Origin: Streptomyces sp. DI166
Lineage (GTDB): Bacteria; Actinomycetota; Actinomycetes; Streptomycetales; Streptomycetaceae
Length of the DNA stretch: 64,000 nt
Direction: 5' to 3'
Assembly: GCF_900091315.1 (NCBI RefSeq)
Contig: NZ_FLSP01000011.1
Span: 57,989-121,988, forward strand
Shown: positions 23,966-33,900 of the stretch, one piece after another
Layout: every line of letters begins with the position of its first letter
How positions within the stretch are numbered: the stretch's first letter is position 1
Notes under the pieces: model-generated
The model's database searches: none
Told to the model about the DNA's origin: nothing
Seen by the model: the letters and a program-made list of their open reading frames with translations, nothing else
Program-made: the position numbers and the translations under genes

Positions 23966-25249
23966 TCAGCCGAAATCGGGGATCGGGTGGTCCGGCGCGA
24001 GCGCCGCGGCGATGCGCTGGGCGATCACATGGGCCGTGTGCCCGTCCTCGGCGTCCGGACCCCCGGTCGTGGAGACCGCGATGGACAGGCGCTCGGCGGG
24101 GAGGTGGGCCATCGAGGCGGAGTAGCCGAAGAACAGAGGGTGTTGGGCGATCCAGTCACCAAGGACGAGCACGCCCATGCCGTAGTGCGTGGCCTTGGTC
24201 TGTGCGATGCACACGTTGGCCGGGCACTTGGCGGTCTGCTTGCCGAGGCCGACCGTCCCCGGGTTCAGCAACTCCCGGTAGGAGGCGGGGGAGATCAGCT
24301 CGCCCGAGCCGATCGCGGTGGCCGAGCGGGCCAGGTCGCAGATGTCGGTGGTCTGCACGGCGCCCGGCGCGGTGGTCCACGAGGGGTTCCAGAAGGTGGA
24401 CTCCTCGTAGGTCCCGCGGTCGGAGGTGAAGGCGTGCAGGACGGGCGTCGGAATGTCGGGCGTGAAGCTGTTGCGGGTCTGCCGCAGACCGAGCGGGCCC
24501 ATGATCTCGCGCTGGAGCAGGACATCCAGCCGGGTCCGGGTGATCTTCTCCAGGGCAGCGCCGAGGAGGACGAAGTTGGCGTGGGAGTAGTTCCAGTTGG
24601 TGCCGGGCTCGTACCAGCGTTCCTGGCGGGTGGCGATGGCCACGAGTTCCTGGGCCGTCCACTGGCGGAACGGGTTCGCGGCGACGGCTTCCGGGAACCC
24701 CGGGGTGGTGACGTAGTCGCGGATGCCGGTGGTGGATGCGGCCAGCATCCGCAACGTGATCCGGTTACCACCCTTGAGGCCGGGCAGCCAGCGCGCGACG
24801 GGATCGTCGAGGTCCACTCTGCCCTGGTCCACGAGGCGCAGCAGGGCCGTTCCCATATAGCTGATCGCGATGTTGCCGTTGCGGAAGTGCATGGCGGGTT
24901 CGGCCGGGACGCCGGTCATGGACTCACCGAGCGCGGCGGTGACGACCTCGCGGCCGTCGATGTCGACCCGCAGGATCACGGATTTCAGGCCGAGTTCGGC
25001 CTTGGCGCGCTGCGCCACGCGCACCGCTTCGCGCGCCGGACCTTGCGGGGACGGCCGGGAGGCAACACAGGGCCGGCCGGGGTGCCCTTGCTCGCCGTCG
25101 AGGGACGTGGCGGAGGTGCCGAGGGGCATCGCCGGGGTACCGAGGGACATCGCCGGGGTGCCGAGCGCGAGGACGGCGGTGAGGGAGGCAAGGGAGGCAA
25201 CCGCGACCAGGCGCGACCGTGACCCTGATCTACTACGGGCTCGTTTCAT
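23966..25249 (-). CDS. Secreted serine-hydrolase homologue lacking catalytic residues
   Basis: 427 residues with a signal region ending in a threefold LGTPAMS-type repeat. The fold is that of class C beta-lactamase/D-Ala-D-Ala carboxypeptidase-like proteins (LRLVDQGRVDLDDPVARWLP; LDVLLQREIMGPLGL). The SxxK motif is N126-I-A-I129, against S110-E-T-K113 in the neighbouring paralogue. The Tyr-x-Asn motif is YSH, and the third (HxG) motif is not recognisable. It should be unable to acylate. A ligand-binding or inhibitor role is possible. It is 116 bp downstream of the intact paralogue on the same strand. Confidence 0.85.
   Translation of the reverse strand: MKRARSRSGSRSRLVAVASLASLTAVLALGTPAMSLGTPAMPLGTSATSLDGEQGHPGRPCVASRPSPQGPAREAVRVAQRAKAELGLKSVILRVDIDGREVVTAALGESMTGVPAEPAMHFRNGNIAISYMGTALLRLVDQGRVDLDDPVARWLPGLKGGNRITLRMLAASTTGIRDYVTTPGFPEAVAANPFRQWTAQELVAIATRQERWYEPGTNWNYSHANFVLLGAALEKITRTRLDVLLQREIMGPLGLRQTRNSFTPDIPTPVLHAFTSDRGTYEESTFWNPSWTTAPGAVQTTDICDLARSATAIGSGELISPASYRELLNPGTVGLGKQTAKCPANVCIAQTKATHYGMGVLVLGDWIAQHPLFFGYSASMAHLPAERLSIAVSTTGGPDAEDGHTAHVIAQRIAAALAPDHPIPDFG
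25110..25172. repeat. 21-bp in-frame tandem repeat in signal-peptide region
   Basis: Three units of 21 bp (25110-25130, 25131-25151, 25152-25172) around the core GCCGGGGTRCCGAG encode the LGTPAMS-like heptapeptide repeats just after the signal sequence of the non-catalytic hydrolase. Such slippage-prone repeats can vary in copy number between strains. Confidence 0.65.
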
Positions 25250-25365
25250 GGCCGGAGTATTCGCCCGGGGCGTCCGCACGGCGGACCGGGCGGTGCCGAC
25301 GCGCGAGAAGATCACCCGTCAGGCCAGGTCCACCGTTTCTTTGACGCCACGTCAGAGCGCTTGTG

Positions 25366-26562
25366 TCAGCGCGGGATCGGCCGGTCGTACACGTGGTGCG
25401 GAGTGATGATCTCGGTGATAGCCCGGGCGACCAGCGAGGAGGGCTCCTGGCCCTGGGAGGTGATGTCCGTGTTCAGCATCAGCACCAGCGTCGCCCGCTT
25501 CGAGGGCAGGTAGACGGTCACGGTCTCGTACCCCGGGATGGACCCGTTATGGCCGATCCAGCCACCGCTCTCGAAGATACCGAGTCCGTAGCTGGTGCCG
25601 GGGACTCCGGTCGGGAGCATCTTGAGCCGCTCCGCCTGCGTCCGCGGGCTCAGCAGCGTGCCGGTGGCGACGACCCTCGCCCAGCGCCGCAGATCGTGCA
25701 GGTTCGAGATCATGGCTCCGGCGGCCCAGGCCCAACTGGGGTTCCAGTCCGTGGCGTCGGCGACCTCTCCGCTGAGCGTCTGGTTGGTGTACCCGCGCGG
25801 ATGCGGTTCGGGGAACTCGGAGTTGTCCGGGAACACCGTGTGGTGCAGATGGGCCGGGCGCAGGACGCGCTTGTCGATGACCTCGGCGAGCCGCTTGCCG
25901 GTGACCTTCTCGATGACGAGGCCGAGCAGGACGAGGTTGCTGTTGCAGTACTCGAACTGCTTGCCCGGTTTGAAGGTGTTCTTGTGCTTGAAGCCGTAGG
26001 CGAGCACCTGCCGCGGGGTGAAGGTGCGTTGCGGGTCGCTCAGCAGGTCGTGCACGAAGTCCGGGTCGGACGTGTAAGGGAACAGTCCGCTGCGCATCTC
26101 CGCGAGGTGCCTCAGGGTGATCTTCCTGCCGTTCGGCACGCCCTTGACGTACTTGGCGATCGGGTCGTCCAGCCCGATCCTCCCATCGTCGACGAGCTTC
26201 AGCAGCGCTGTGACGGTGAAGGTCTTCGTCTCGCTGCCGATGCGTACGAACACATCACGGCGCATCGGCCGCCCGGTCGCGGTGTCGGCGACGCCGGTCG
26301 CGCGGACGTAGTGCCCCTTGCCCGGCATCCAGAGCCCGACGACAAGACCGGGGATGTCGGCTTCCCGGCGCACCTCCTCGATGGCCCGGTCGAGCCGGTG
26401 GCTCAGTTCGGGACCGAGGGCGTGCCGGGGGTAGTCGGTCGTGTCCGGGCGTTCGGCTGTCACGGACGGCCCCGCGGCTGCGGGCGTCACCGTCACGGGG
26501 GTCAGCGCGGCAGTGACGAGCAGGGCTACGGCGGACAGGCGGCGGGAGGGGGTTCGGCGCAC
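25366..26562 (-). CDS. Secreted D-alanyl-D-alanine carboxypeptidase/beta-lactamase family protein
   Basis: 398 residues, signal peptide MRRTPSRRLSAVALLVTAAL with cleavage near AAAG. The serine-hydrolase motifs are intact: S110-E-T-K113 (nucleophile and base), YCN in FEYCNSNLVLLG, and HNG in GGWIGHNGSIPGYE. Family members trim peptidoglycan stem peptides or act as esterases. It precedes the non-catalytic paralogue, so the two appear to be a duplicated, co-expressed pair. Confidence 0.88.
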   Translation of the reverse strand: MRRTPSRRLSAVALLVTAALTPVTVTPAAAGPSVTAERPDTTDYPRHALGPELSHRLDRAIEEVRREADIPGLVVGLWMPGKGHYVRATGVADTATGRPMRRDVFVRIGSETKTFTVTALLKLVDDGRIGLDDPIAKYVKGVPNGRKITLRHLAEMRSGLFPYTSDPDFVHDLLSDPQRTFTPRQVLAYGFKHKNTFKPGKQFEYCNSNLVLLGLVIEKVTGKRLAEVIDKRVLRPAHLHHTVFPDNSEFPEPHPRGYTNQTLSGEVADATDWNPSWAWAAGAMISNLHDLRRWARVVATGTLLSPRTQAERLKMLPTGVPGTSYGLGIFESGGWIGHNGSIPGYETVTVYLPSKRATLVLMLNTDITSQGQEPSSLVARAITEIITPHHVYDRPIPR

Positions 26563-26769
26563 GGCGCGGCACCTTCCGGGTCAGTGCGACATCGGTGGGC
26601 CGCATCACCCTTCGAGTACCTGGCCCGGGGCCCCTCCCCGCACTCGTTCAGGCGAATCCACCCGTTCGGACCGGGGAAGGTCGCTGAAGCGGCCCTGCGC
26701 CGGTCCGAGAGGTTGTCCCGCGCCTCGGGCGGCAGGCGAGACTGTGCGGGCACGACCTAACGTCGGACC

Positions 26770-27582
26770 ATGAACTCGACGGATCCCGCAGCTCACGAAG
26801 GCGCCGGTCACTACGGCGAGGCCCTGTTCGACGCCGGGCACCCGCGTGAGGCGGAGCGGATCGACGACGCCGCCGTGATCTACGACCCGGTGACGACGCA
26901 CCGGCTGCGCGCCCTGGGCGTGGGTCCGGGCACGCACTGCCTGGAGGTGGGGGCGGGTACCGGGACCGTGGCACGGTGGCTGCTGCGGGAGGCGGGTGCG
27001 CGTGAGGTGGTGGCACTGGACCGGGACACGAGCGCGCTGGGCGAAGCGCCGGAGCAGGGCCTTCGTGTGGTCACGGCGGACGTGACCGACGAGTCGCTGG
27101 ACCTGGGCACCTTCGACCTGATCCACGCCCGGTTCGTACTCATGCACCTGCCCGAACGGCGCCGGGTGCTGGCGCGGTTGGCGAGCCGCCTGAACCCCGG
27201 CGGCCGAATCCTCCTGGGCGACGCGGTGGAACTGCCGAACCCCCAGGATTCCCACTCCCCCTATCGCCGCACGATGGACGCCATGTGGGAGGCCCTGCGC
27301 ACGACGATCGGCACGGACATCTCCGCCGTCCCGACATACCCACACCTCCTGCGGAAGGAGGGCCTGGCGGACGTGGGCGCCGAGCTGTACTGCCCTCCCC
27401 TGGTCCCGGACGGCCCGCTGGCCCGGTTCTGGTCGCAGACCTGGCGGCGGATGCGCCCGGAGTTGGAGGCGACGGGGAGGGTGGACGGTACGACAGTCGA
27501 TGAGGCCCTCGCCTACCTCTCCTCCCCCGTCCTCGCCGAACTCGCACCGGGGATGGTGTTGGCGTGGGGGCAAAGGCCCTGA
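26770..27582 (+). CDS. SAM-dependent methyltransferase (class I)
   Basis: 270 residues. Rossmann-like methyltransferase: motif I CLEVGAGTGTVARWLLREAG, the acidic strand-2 end VVALDRD, motif II FDLIHARFVLMHLPERRRVL and the post-motif LNPGGRILLGDAVE. N-terminal helices carry the acceptor site. The acceptor is not evident. The gene is alone, divergent from the hydrolase pair and convergent with the toxin-immunity unit. Confidence 0.85.
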   Translation: MNSTDPAAHEGAGHYGEALFDAGHPREAERIDDAAVIYDPVTTHRLRALGVGPGTHCLEVGAGTGTVARWLLREAGAREVVALDRDTSALGEAPEQGLRVVTADVTDESLDLGTFDLIHARFVLMHLPERRRVLARLASRLNPGGRILLGDAVELPNPQDSHSPYRRTMDAMWEALRTTIGTDISAVPTYPHLLRKEGLADVGAELYCPPLVPDGPLARFWSQTWRRMRPELEATGRVDGTTVDEALAYLSSPVLAELAPGMVLAWGQRP

Positions 27583-27618
27583 GCTCAACTCCTCGGCGAC
27601 TGCCTCGATGTCACAGGT

Positions 27619-27669
27619 GTGGCCCTGCTGAGACGTCCCTGGTTCCAAGGTTCGTCTCAGGAGGGCCAC
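27619..27669. terminator. 17-bp-stem bidirectional terminator
   Basis: 27619-27635 (GTGGCCCTGCTGAGACG) pairs with 27653-27669, with one mismatch, around a 17-nt loop. It separates the convergent methyltransferase and the immunity-like gene, 4 bp from the latter's stop. Confidence 0.7.
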
Positions 27670-27673
27670 TCGA

Positions 27674-27907
27674 TCAGCCGCGGAGCGAGTTTTCGAGTTC
27701 CTCGTCCGAAGCGATACCCCTCAGCCAGGCGACCACGTCATGGAGCTGGTGGGGAGTCAGTCCGTACACGGCCTTCAAGTCGACAGCGACGTTGAACTCC
27801 TTCCCGGCTTCCCACAGACCGTCGTCCCGCACTTGGCGGACCGCCGACAGAGCCGGGCACCCCTGTTCCTTCGCCTCGATCAGGAAAGCCTTGCGGTCAT
27901 TGCTCAT
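27674..27907 (-). CDS. Putative immunity protein for the RHS/Hint toxin
   Basis: 77 residues, acidic, no signal or membrane segment (AFLIEAKEQGCPALSAVRQV; FNVAVDLKAVYGLTPHQLHD). The ATG at 27907 has GGGAG 8 bp ahead; a GTG at 27913 shares its G with the toxin's TAG stop. The position, 5 bp behind the toxin's stop codon on the same strand, is the classic place for the cognate immunity gene of a polymorphic toxin. I do not recognise the family, so the role is inferred from context. Confidence 0.6.
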   Translation of the reverse strand: MSNDRKAFLIEAKEQGCPALSAVRQVRDDGLWEAGKEFNVAVDLKAVYGLTPHQLHDVVAWLRGIASDEELENSLRG

Positions 27908-27912
27908 TGACA

Positions 27913-30900
27913 CTACTCCCGCCTGAACAGCGCCGAGACAACAGTGAATCCGTCGACGCCTTCGTCTGCCTGCAATATCTTCACCCGAGTGAATCCGAAC
28001 TCGGCGGCGCGCTTGCCGGTCCAGGTGTCCCGCGCGGCCGCTCTCATACTCATGCCTTCAGCAACGGCCTTGTTGAAAGCGCCCAGGTTGTCGCCATAGC
28101 GCCAGTAGCCCTGAATCGACTGCACCCGGTCACCGAAGTGCTCCATCACGTCCGCGAACATCTGCTTGCCGCGCAGCGGGGATCCCCGATCAGGGAAATT
28201 GTCCATCATGAGCGTCAGGTTCCCCTTGGCGTCGAGGTCGGCGATGACACCGCTTCCCGACGCCTCGTGGCTGATCGTGATGCTGTTCTCGGACTTCGAT
28301 ACCTCGACACCGCAGTTGTGCACCAGGGCCGTGGTCGACCCCGTCACCACGTAGTAGGTGTGGATGTCCGCAACGGTCAGGTTGTAGACCGTGGCCTGCT
28401 GCGTCCACCGCTTGACCGCCGTGACCTGGACGCGGCTGCCCGACCCGGTCTCCAGCCAGTCGCCGGACTTCAGGTCCGTGGCCTTGACCCACTCACGCAG
28501 CTCCGGCACCCAGAACGGGTGGCCGTCCGTGGCCGTTGCCTTGGCGGTCTTGGCGCCCTTCTTGCCGTCGGTGTCGATGGTGACCTCGACGAGGTTCTTC
28601 TTGCCCTTGCCGATGATCTGGGCCGTGACCTTCTTGACCGCGGTCTTGCCGGTCTCCGGGTCCTTGGCCACCACCTTGTCGCCGGGCTTCACGTCCTTGA
28701 TGGGCTTGGTGGTCCCATCGGCCATCAGGACCTTGGTCTCGGGCGTGAAGCTGTTGACCCGGCAGGACTCACCGGCGCCGGAGCCGGACTGTGTGCCGTC
28801 TCCCCCGCCGCCGTCACCGTTGCTGTCGGCCTTCTTGGCGGCTGTGGCTTCGGCTTCCTCGGCTTTCGCCTTCTTCGCCGCCTTGGCCGCGTCAGCCTGT
28901 TTCTTCCAATCGGCCATGTCCTCCGTGTACTTGGCCATGGCCTTCGCGTCGGCATCGGCCCGCTTGATGATGCCCGTGGCCCAGCGGACCTCTTCCCCCC
29001 ACTTGCGGTAGGCGCTCCAGGCCTTCTCCAGTGCCTTGAGCAGGCGCTTGGCCTTACCCGCGAACGGGATCGCGGCCTCCGCGGCGATCATGGCGCAGGT
29101 GCCCAGGGCTCCGTTGAGGCAGTCGACGATGTCGTTGTAGCCGCTGGCCTCCTTGACCGCCTCCTTGGCCACATGCATGACCATGTCCATCTTGGACTGC
29201 TTCTTCAGCCACCTGGCCCGCTCGACGTCCTTCTTGCTGACGCTGGGCACCGGCTTGGACGGGGCCGGAGGCGTGCCGCCGGTCAGTGCGGCGTAGGCCT
29301 TCTTGTACAGCTTGATGGCCGCGTGGATCAGCTGGGGGATCCCCCAGAACTGCCCCGACGGGTCGCTGAAGGTGACCGGGCTGTTGTTGGCGTACGCGTA
29401 CGGGTTCATCGTCTGCGACTCGGCCATGTCCATCACCGGGTCGACCGAGATGAACCGTCCGATCGCCGGGTCGTACTCCCGTGCGCCGAGGTGGGTGAGT
29501 CCGGTGGACTCGTCCGTCGTTCCGCCGACGAAGCCCTTCTCGTCCGGCCACATCGACGGCTTCTTGCCGCGCGGCTCGCCGAACGGCATGAACGCGCGCC
29601 GCGTCACCGCACCCGAGGCGGAGTCGACAGCCATCGTCGCCGTGCCGTTGTGATCGGACAGCAGGTACGTCGTGGTGACCTTGCCGCCCTCGGCGGTGCG
29701 CACCATCGCCGGCCCGGCCGGGTGCTGGTAGTAGCGCGTGCCCTTGACGATGTTGCCGGACTTGTCGAGCCGTACCTCCGTACCCGGCAGGTACAGGGTC
29801 GTGCCGTTGGGGTCGCGGCGGATCAGGCGGTTGCCGCCCGCGTCGTAGACGTACTCGGTCTTCTTCGCCTTGTCGCCGGAGCCCTCGGTCACCCGCTCCA
29901 GGTGGCCCTCGACGTCCCACTCCAGGTCCTGGGTGGTGCCCATGACCGTGCGGGTGGTCGTGTTGCCGACCTTGTCGTAGCCGAAGGTGTCCTCGCGCTC
30001 GCCCTCGGGTCCCTTGGTGCGGACCTTCATGAGCTTGCTGGTGGTGGTGCCGCCCTCGGCGTACTCGTAGTCGCGGGTGACGTCCTTGGTGGTGTCACCG
30101 GTGACGTCGTGCTTGACCTCCGTCCTGCGGTTGCCGGCCGCGTCGAACGTGTACGACGTCCAGTACGGGTTGGGGCCGCCGACCTCCGGCTTGGCCGCGG
30201 GGCTGCCCGTGAGACTGGTGCACTCACCGGCCTTGGCCGACGTCCAGGCCTCCGTCATCCGGCGAAGGTAGTCGTAGGCGAAGCACTGTGTGTCGGTCGT
30301 GGCCGCCGTCGGGTTGGGGCCCTGGGCGTCCGTGATCTTCAGGATGTTGCCGGCCTGGTCGTACGCCGTGCGGATGTCGCTGATCCGGGCCGTGCCCGTG
30401 GTGCCGACCTCCTGGTCGAAGACCGTGCGCAGCGGGCGGCGGGTCTGCTCGTCGAACTCGCGGCTCGTGATGAGCTGTTTGCCCGCCGGGCCGACCCGGG
30501 TGCGGACCACGTCGCCGAGCGGCGTGTACTCCGTACCGGCCACGAACGTCTTCCCGGCCACGGCCATGGTGGTGACCATGTCGAGGCCGTTGTAGCCGAC
30601 CGACGTCCGCTCCTTGGGCAGACCGGCGACCGCGGGCTGCGTCATTGTCTGGGGCATGCCGGTGGTCTTGGTGTACGTGCTGGAGTACTCGTACGTGCCG
30701 GCGAGCTTGCCCTCGGAGGCGGGGATGGTGATCTTCGAGCCGAGCGGACGGTACTCCTTGTCGTAGCCCGTGACCTCCTGCTTGTAGGCGTTGCCGTCGA
30801 CGAAGCGGGTCGTGGAGACCGGCATGCCGAGTGCGCCCGGGAGGCTGTCGTAGGTCTGCTCGGTGAGCTTGCGGCCCTTGAGCGAGCCCTCGTACGTCCC

Positions 30901-33900
30901 GGTGACCCGGCCGAGGGTGTCGTACTCGTACGCGATGGTCTTCGCCGGGTCGCGGCCGTCGGTCGTCGTCAGGAGACGGTCGCCCTTGTCGTACGTGGAC
31001 TTCGTGGTCCCCTTGTCGGGATCCTTCGACTCGTACACACGCCCGCGCAGGTCGTACTTGTACGACCAGACGTTGCCGGCCTGGTCCGTGACGGACTCCA
31101 GCATGCCGCGCCGCTCGTACGTGTACCGCGTACGGTCGTAAGCACCCGACGGGCCCTCGCCCTTGAACTGGCGCAGCTCCGTCTTGCGGCCCTGGGCGTC
31201 GACCAGGGACATCGTCGGCGTCTCGCCCTTGGGTGGGTCCACCGCGACCCAGTCACCGCCGTAGGAGGTGGTGGTGCGCCAGGTCTCCTCGCCGAACTTG
31301 CGGGCGATGGTGGCGACCGGGCGGCCCTGGCCGTCGTACTCGGTGCGGGTGGAGGCCGGGACCTTGTTGTCGTCCGAGGTCCACAACTTCGGTTCGGGGT
31401 CCAGGGAGTTGAAGTGGGCCCCGTTCTCCTTCCAGACCAGCCCGCGGCTGTCGTAGAAGGTGTCGGTGATGACCCGGCCGCCGTCGAGCGCGGGCTGCTG
31501 GGTCTGGCGCAGGCGCAGGGCGCCGTCGTAGATGTCGTACGTCACCACGTAGTCGCCCCGTTCGAGGAGCTTCTTGGTGGTGATGACGACAGGACCGTCC
31601 GGGGTGACGGTGTAGCTGAACTCGGCGTCCGGGGTCTGGGTGGCAGGGTCGCGGTCGGGCGACCAGGTCTTCACGAGCCGGCCGAGCGCGTCGTACTCCA
31701 GCACCTGGCGGCGCTTGTTGGTGTCCTCCTTGGCCAGGGCCAGGCCGCGGGCGGGGTCGAGTTCGGTGGTGTCGGTGTGTCCCTTGGGGTTGGTGACCAC
31801 CGTCTTGACCGGCAGGGTGCCGGTCGCGGGCGTGTACGCGGTGCGCGTGGTGTTGCCCTCGTGGTCGGTCACGGACGTGACGCGCCCGTACTTGTCGAAC
31901 GTGGACGAACCGTCGACGCGGTAGACCGGTTTGCCGTCCTTGTAGTCGGAGAGCGACTCGACCTTGGTGACGTTGTAGTCGGCGTCGTAGTGCATCACCT
32001 TGTCGCTGCCGACGTCCGCCGGGCGGGCGATGTCCTTGGCGTCGCACGCCTTGGTCAGGGTCTCCACCCGCTTCTGCGGGGTGTACACGTGCTTGGCCGC
32101 GTCGTTGACGTACTCGTAGCGGGTGCACGTCTCGTCGCCGGTCTTGCTCAAGTCGCCCTGGTCCGTGGTGTGTTCCAGGCGGCCCCGGCTGTCGTAGGCG
32201 TGCTCGACGGCGGTGCGGCGCTGGCCGCGGTCGCCCGACAGGACGGTGCGGGAGGCGACCTTCGCGGTGCCGGCCATGAACGCCTGGAGCGGCTCGGCTC
32301 CCTCGTCACGCTTGCGGGTGGCGGTGGGGCCGCGGACCCACGGGGTGTAGAGGGTGGCGGACTGGAGGGGGCCGCCCTCACCGTCGTAGTACAGCGATTC
32401 GCGGATCTGGCCGGCGTAGAGCTCGTGGTCGTCGACCGTTCCGCCCTCGCTGTCCTTGATCTTCACCTCGCGCTTGCCGCTGGGCAGCTTGTCGCCGTCC
32501 ATGCCGCGGAAGTAGACGGTCTCCACCTGGGAGCGCTTGTCCGGGGCGGTGCCGACGAGGGTGCGGACCTTCTCGTAACCGCGCCACTGCGACCAGGTAC
32601 GGGCCTTCTCGCTGAGCAGTTCGCTGTCGTCGTCGTAGGCCCAGGCCGGGTCGCCGAGATACTTGAACGTGGTGACCTTCGTCGGCGAGGTTCCGTTCTT
32701 GTCCTCCTCGCGGACCTCGTCGACGCGGTGCTTGTGGAACCAGTCGGTGAAGTACTTCTTCTTCAGGCCGGTTTCGTCGGTGGGGTCGGGGACCTCGTTG
32801 ACGACCGGGTAGCACCGCATGGTGTTGGTGTGCGGCGCGTCCGGGAGCTTCTTGGGGCTGGTCTCGGTGGAGCACTCCGGCTTGGCGTACTCGACCGCGA
32901 TGCGGGCGCCCGTCTCGGTCTGGATGGTCTCCACGCGCCAGCGCAGGAACGGCGGGTTGCCGTCGCTGTCGTTGTCGACGCGGTTGGGCAGCTGCTTGCC
33001 CTGGAAGGTCACCGGGGGCAGGGAGATCGGCGTGCCGTTCTTGCCGGTGTGCCGGATGGCACTGAGCCAGAGCGGGTAGTCCCCGGCGACGCCGCCGTCA
33101 CCGGTGGACTTGAAGTCCTGCGTGAAGGCCCAGGTGTCGACCGGCTGGTGCTTGCCGTCCTTGAGGATCTCCGTGGTGATGGAGGTCAGGCGCTTGCGGG
33201 TGAAGAACGTGGGCGCGTAGCGGTCCTTGCACTCCTTGCCCGCGGCGCAGAGCTGGTCGGCGGGCACGTCCGGCCAGTTGCGGGTGACCTCCCACTTGGC
33301 CTCGGAGGTCAGCTTGCTCTCCGCGCAGTCGAACGAGGTGGTCTTGACGCAGCGTTCGGCGACATCGAAGACCACCTGGGCCGGGGCGTCGGCGAACAGG
33401 GCGTCGCTGCGCAGGCCGTAGGAGATCCGCTTGAGCCAACCGCCGCGGTCGTAGGCGCGGTTGGTGGACTTGCCCTCGCGGGTGACGTTGGAGCCGTAGT
33501 GGTTGCGCTCCTTGTCGTACCAGTACGTCATCGCGTTGCCGCGCAGGTCCACGACGTAGTCGAGGTTCCAGCGGTAGACCTGGTCGCAGACGGAGTCGGC
33601 GTAGGCGGCCTTGTGGCAGGGTTCACCGCTGTGGTTGCCGTACACCGGCACGGACCAGGCGGAGTTGGTCTCCGGCTTTCCGGACGCCCAGCCGGGCAGC
33701 CGGTCCATGCCGAAGTAGTACTGCACGCCCTCTTCGTTGGTGACGCGCCAGTACTCCTTCTCCTTGTCGCCGTTGGCGGCGCCCTTGAGGAGTTCGACAC
33801 GGGAGCCGTCGTCGCCGACAGGCACCCACTTCTTGGTCTTGTCGTCGAGGACGAGCTGGGTGGAGCTGCCGTTCAGCGACAGGGTGACGACGGGCGGGCC

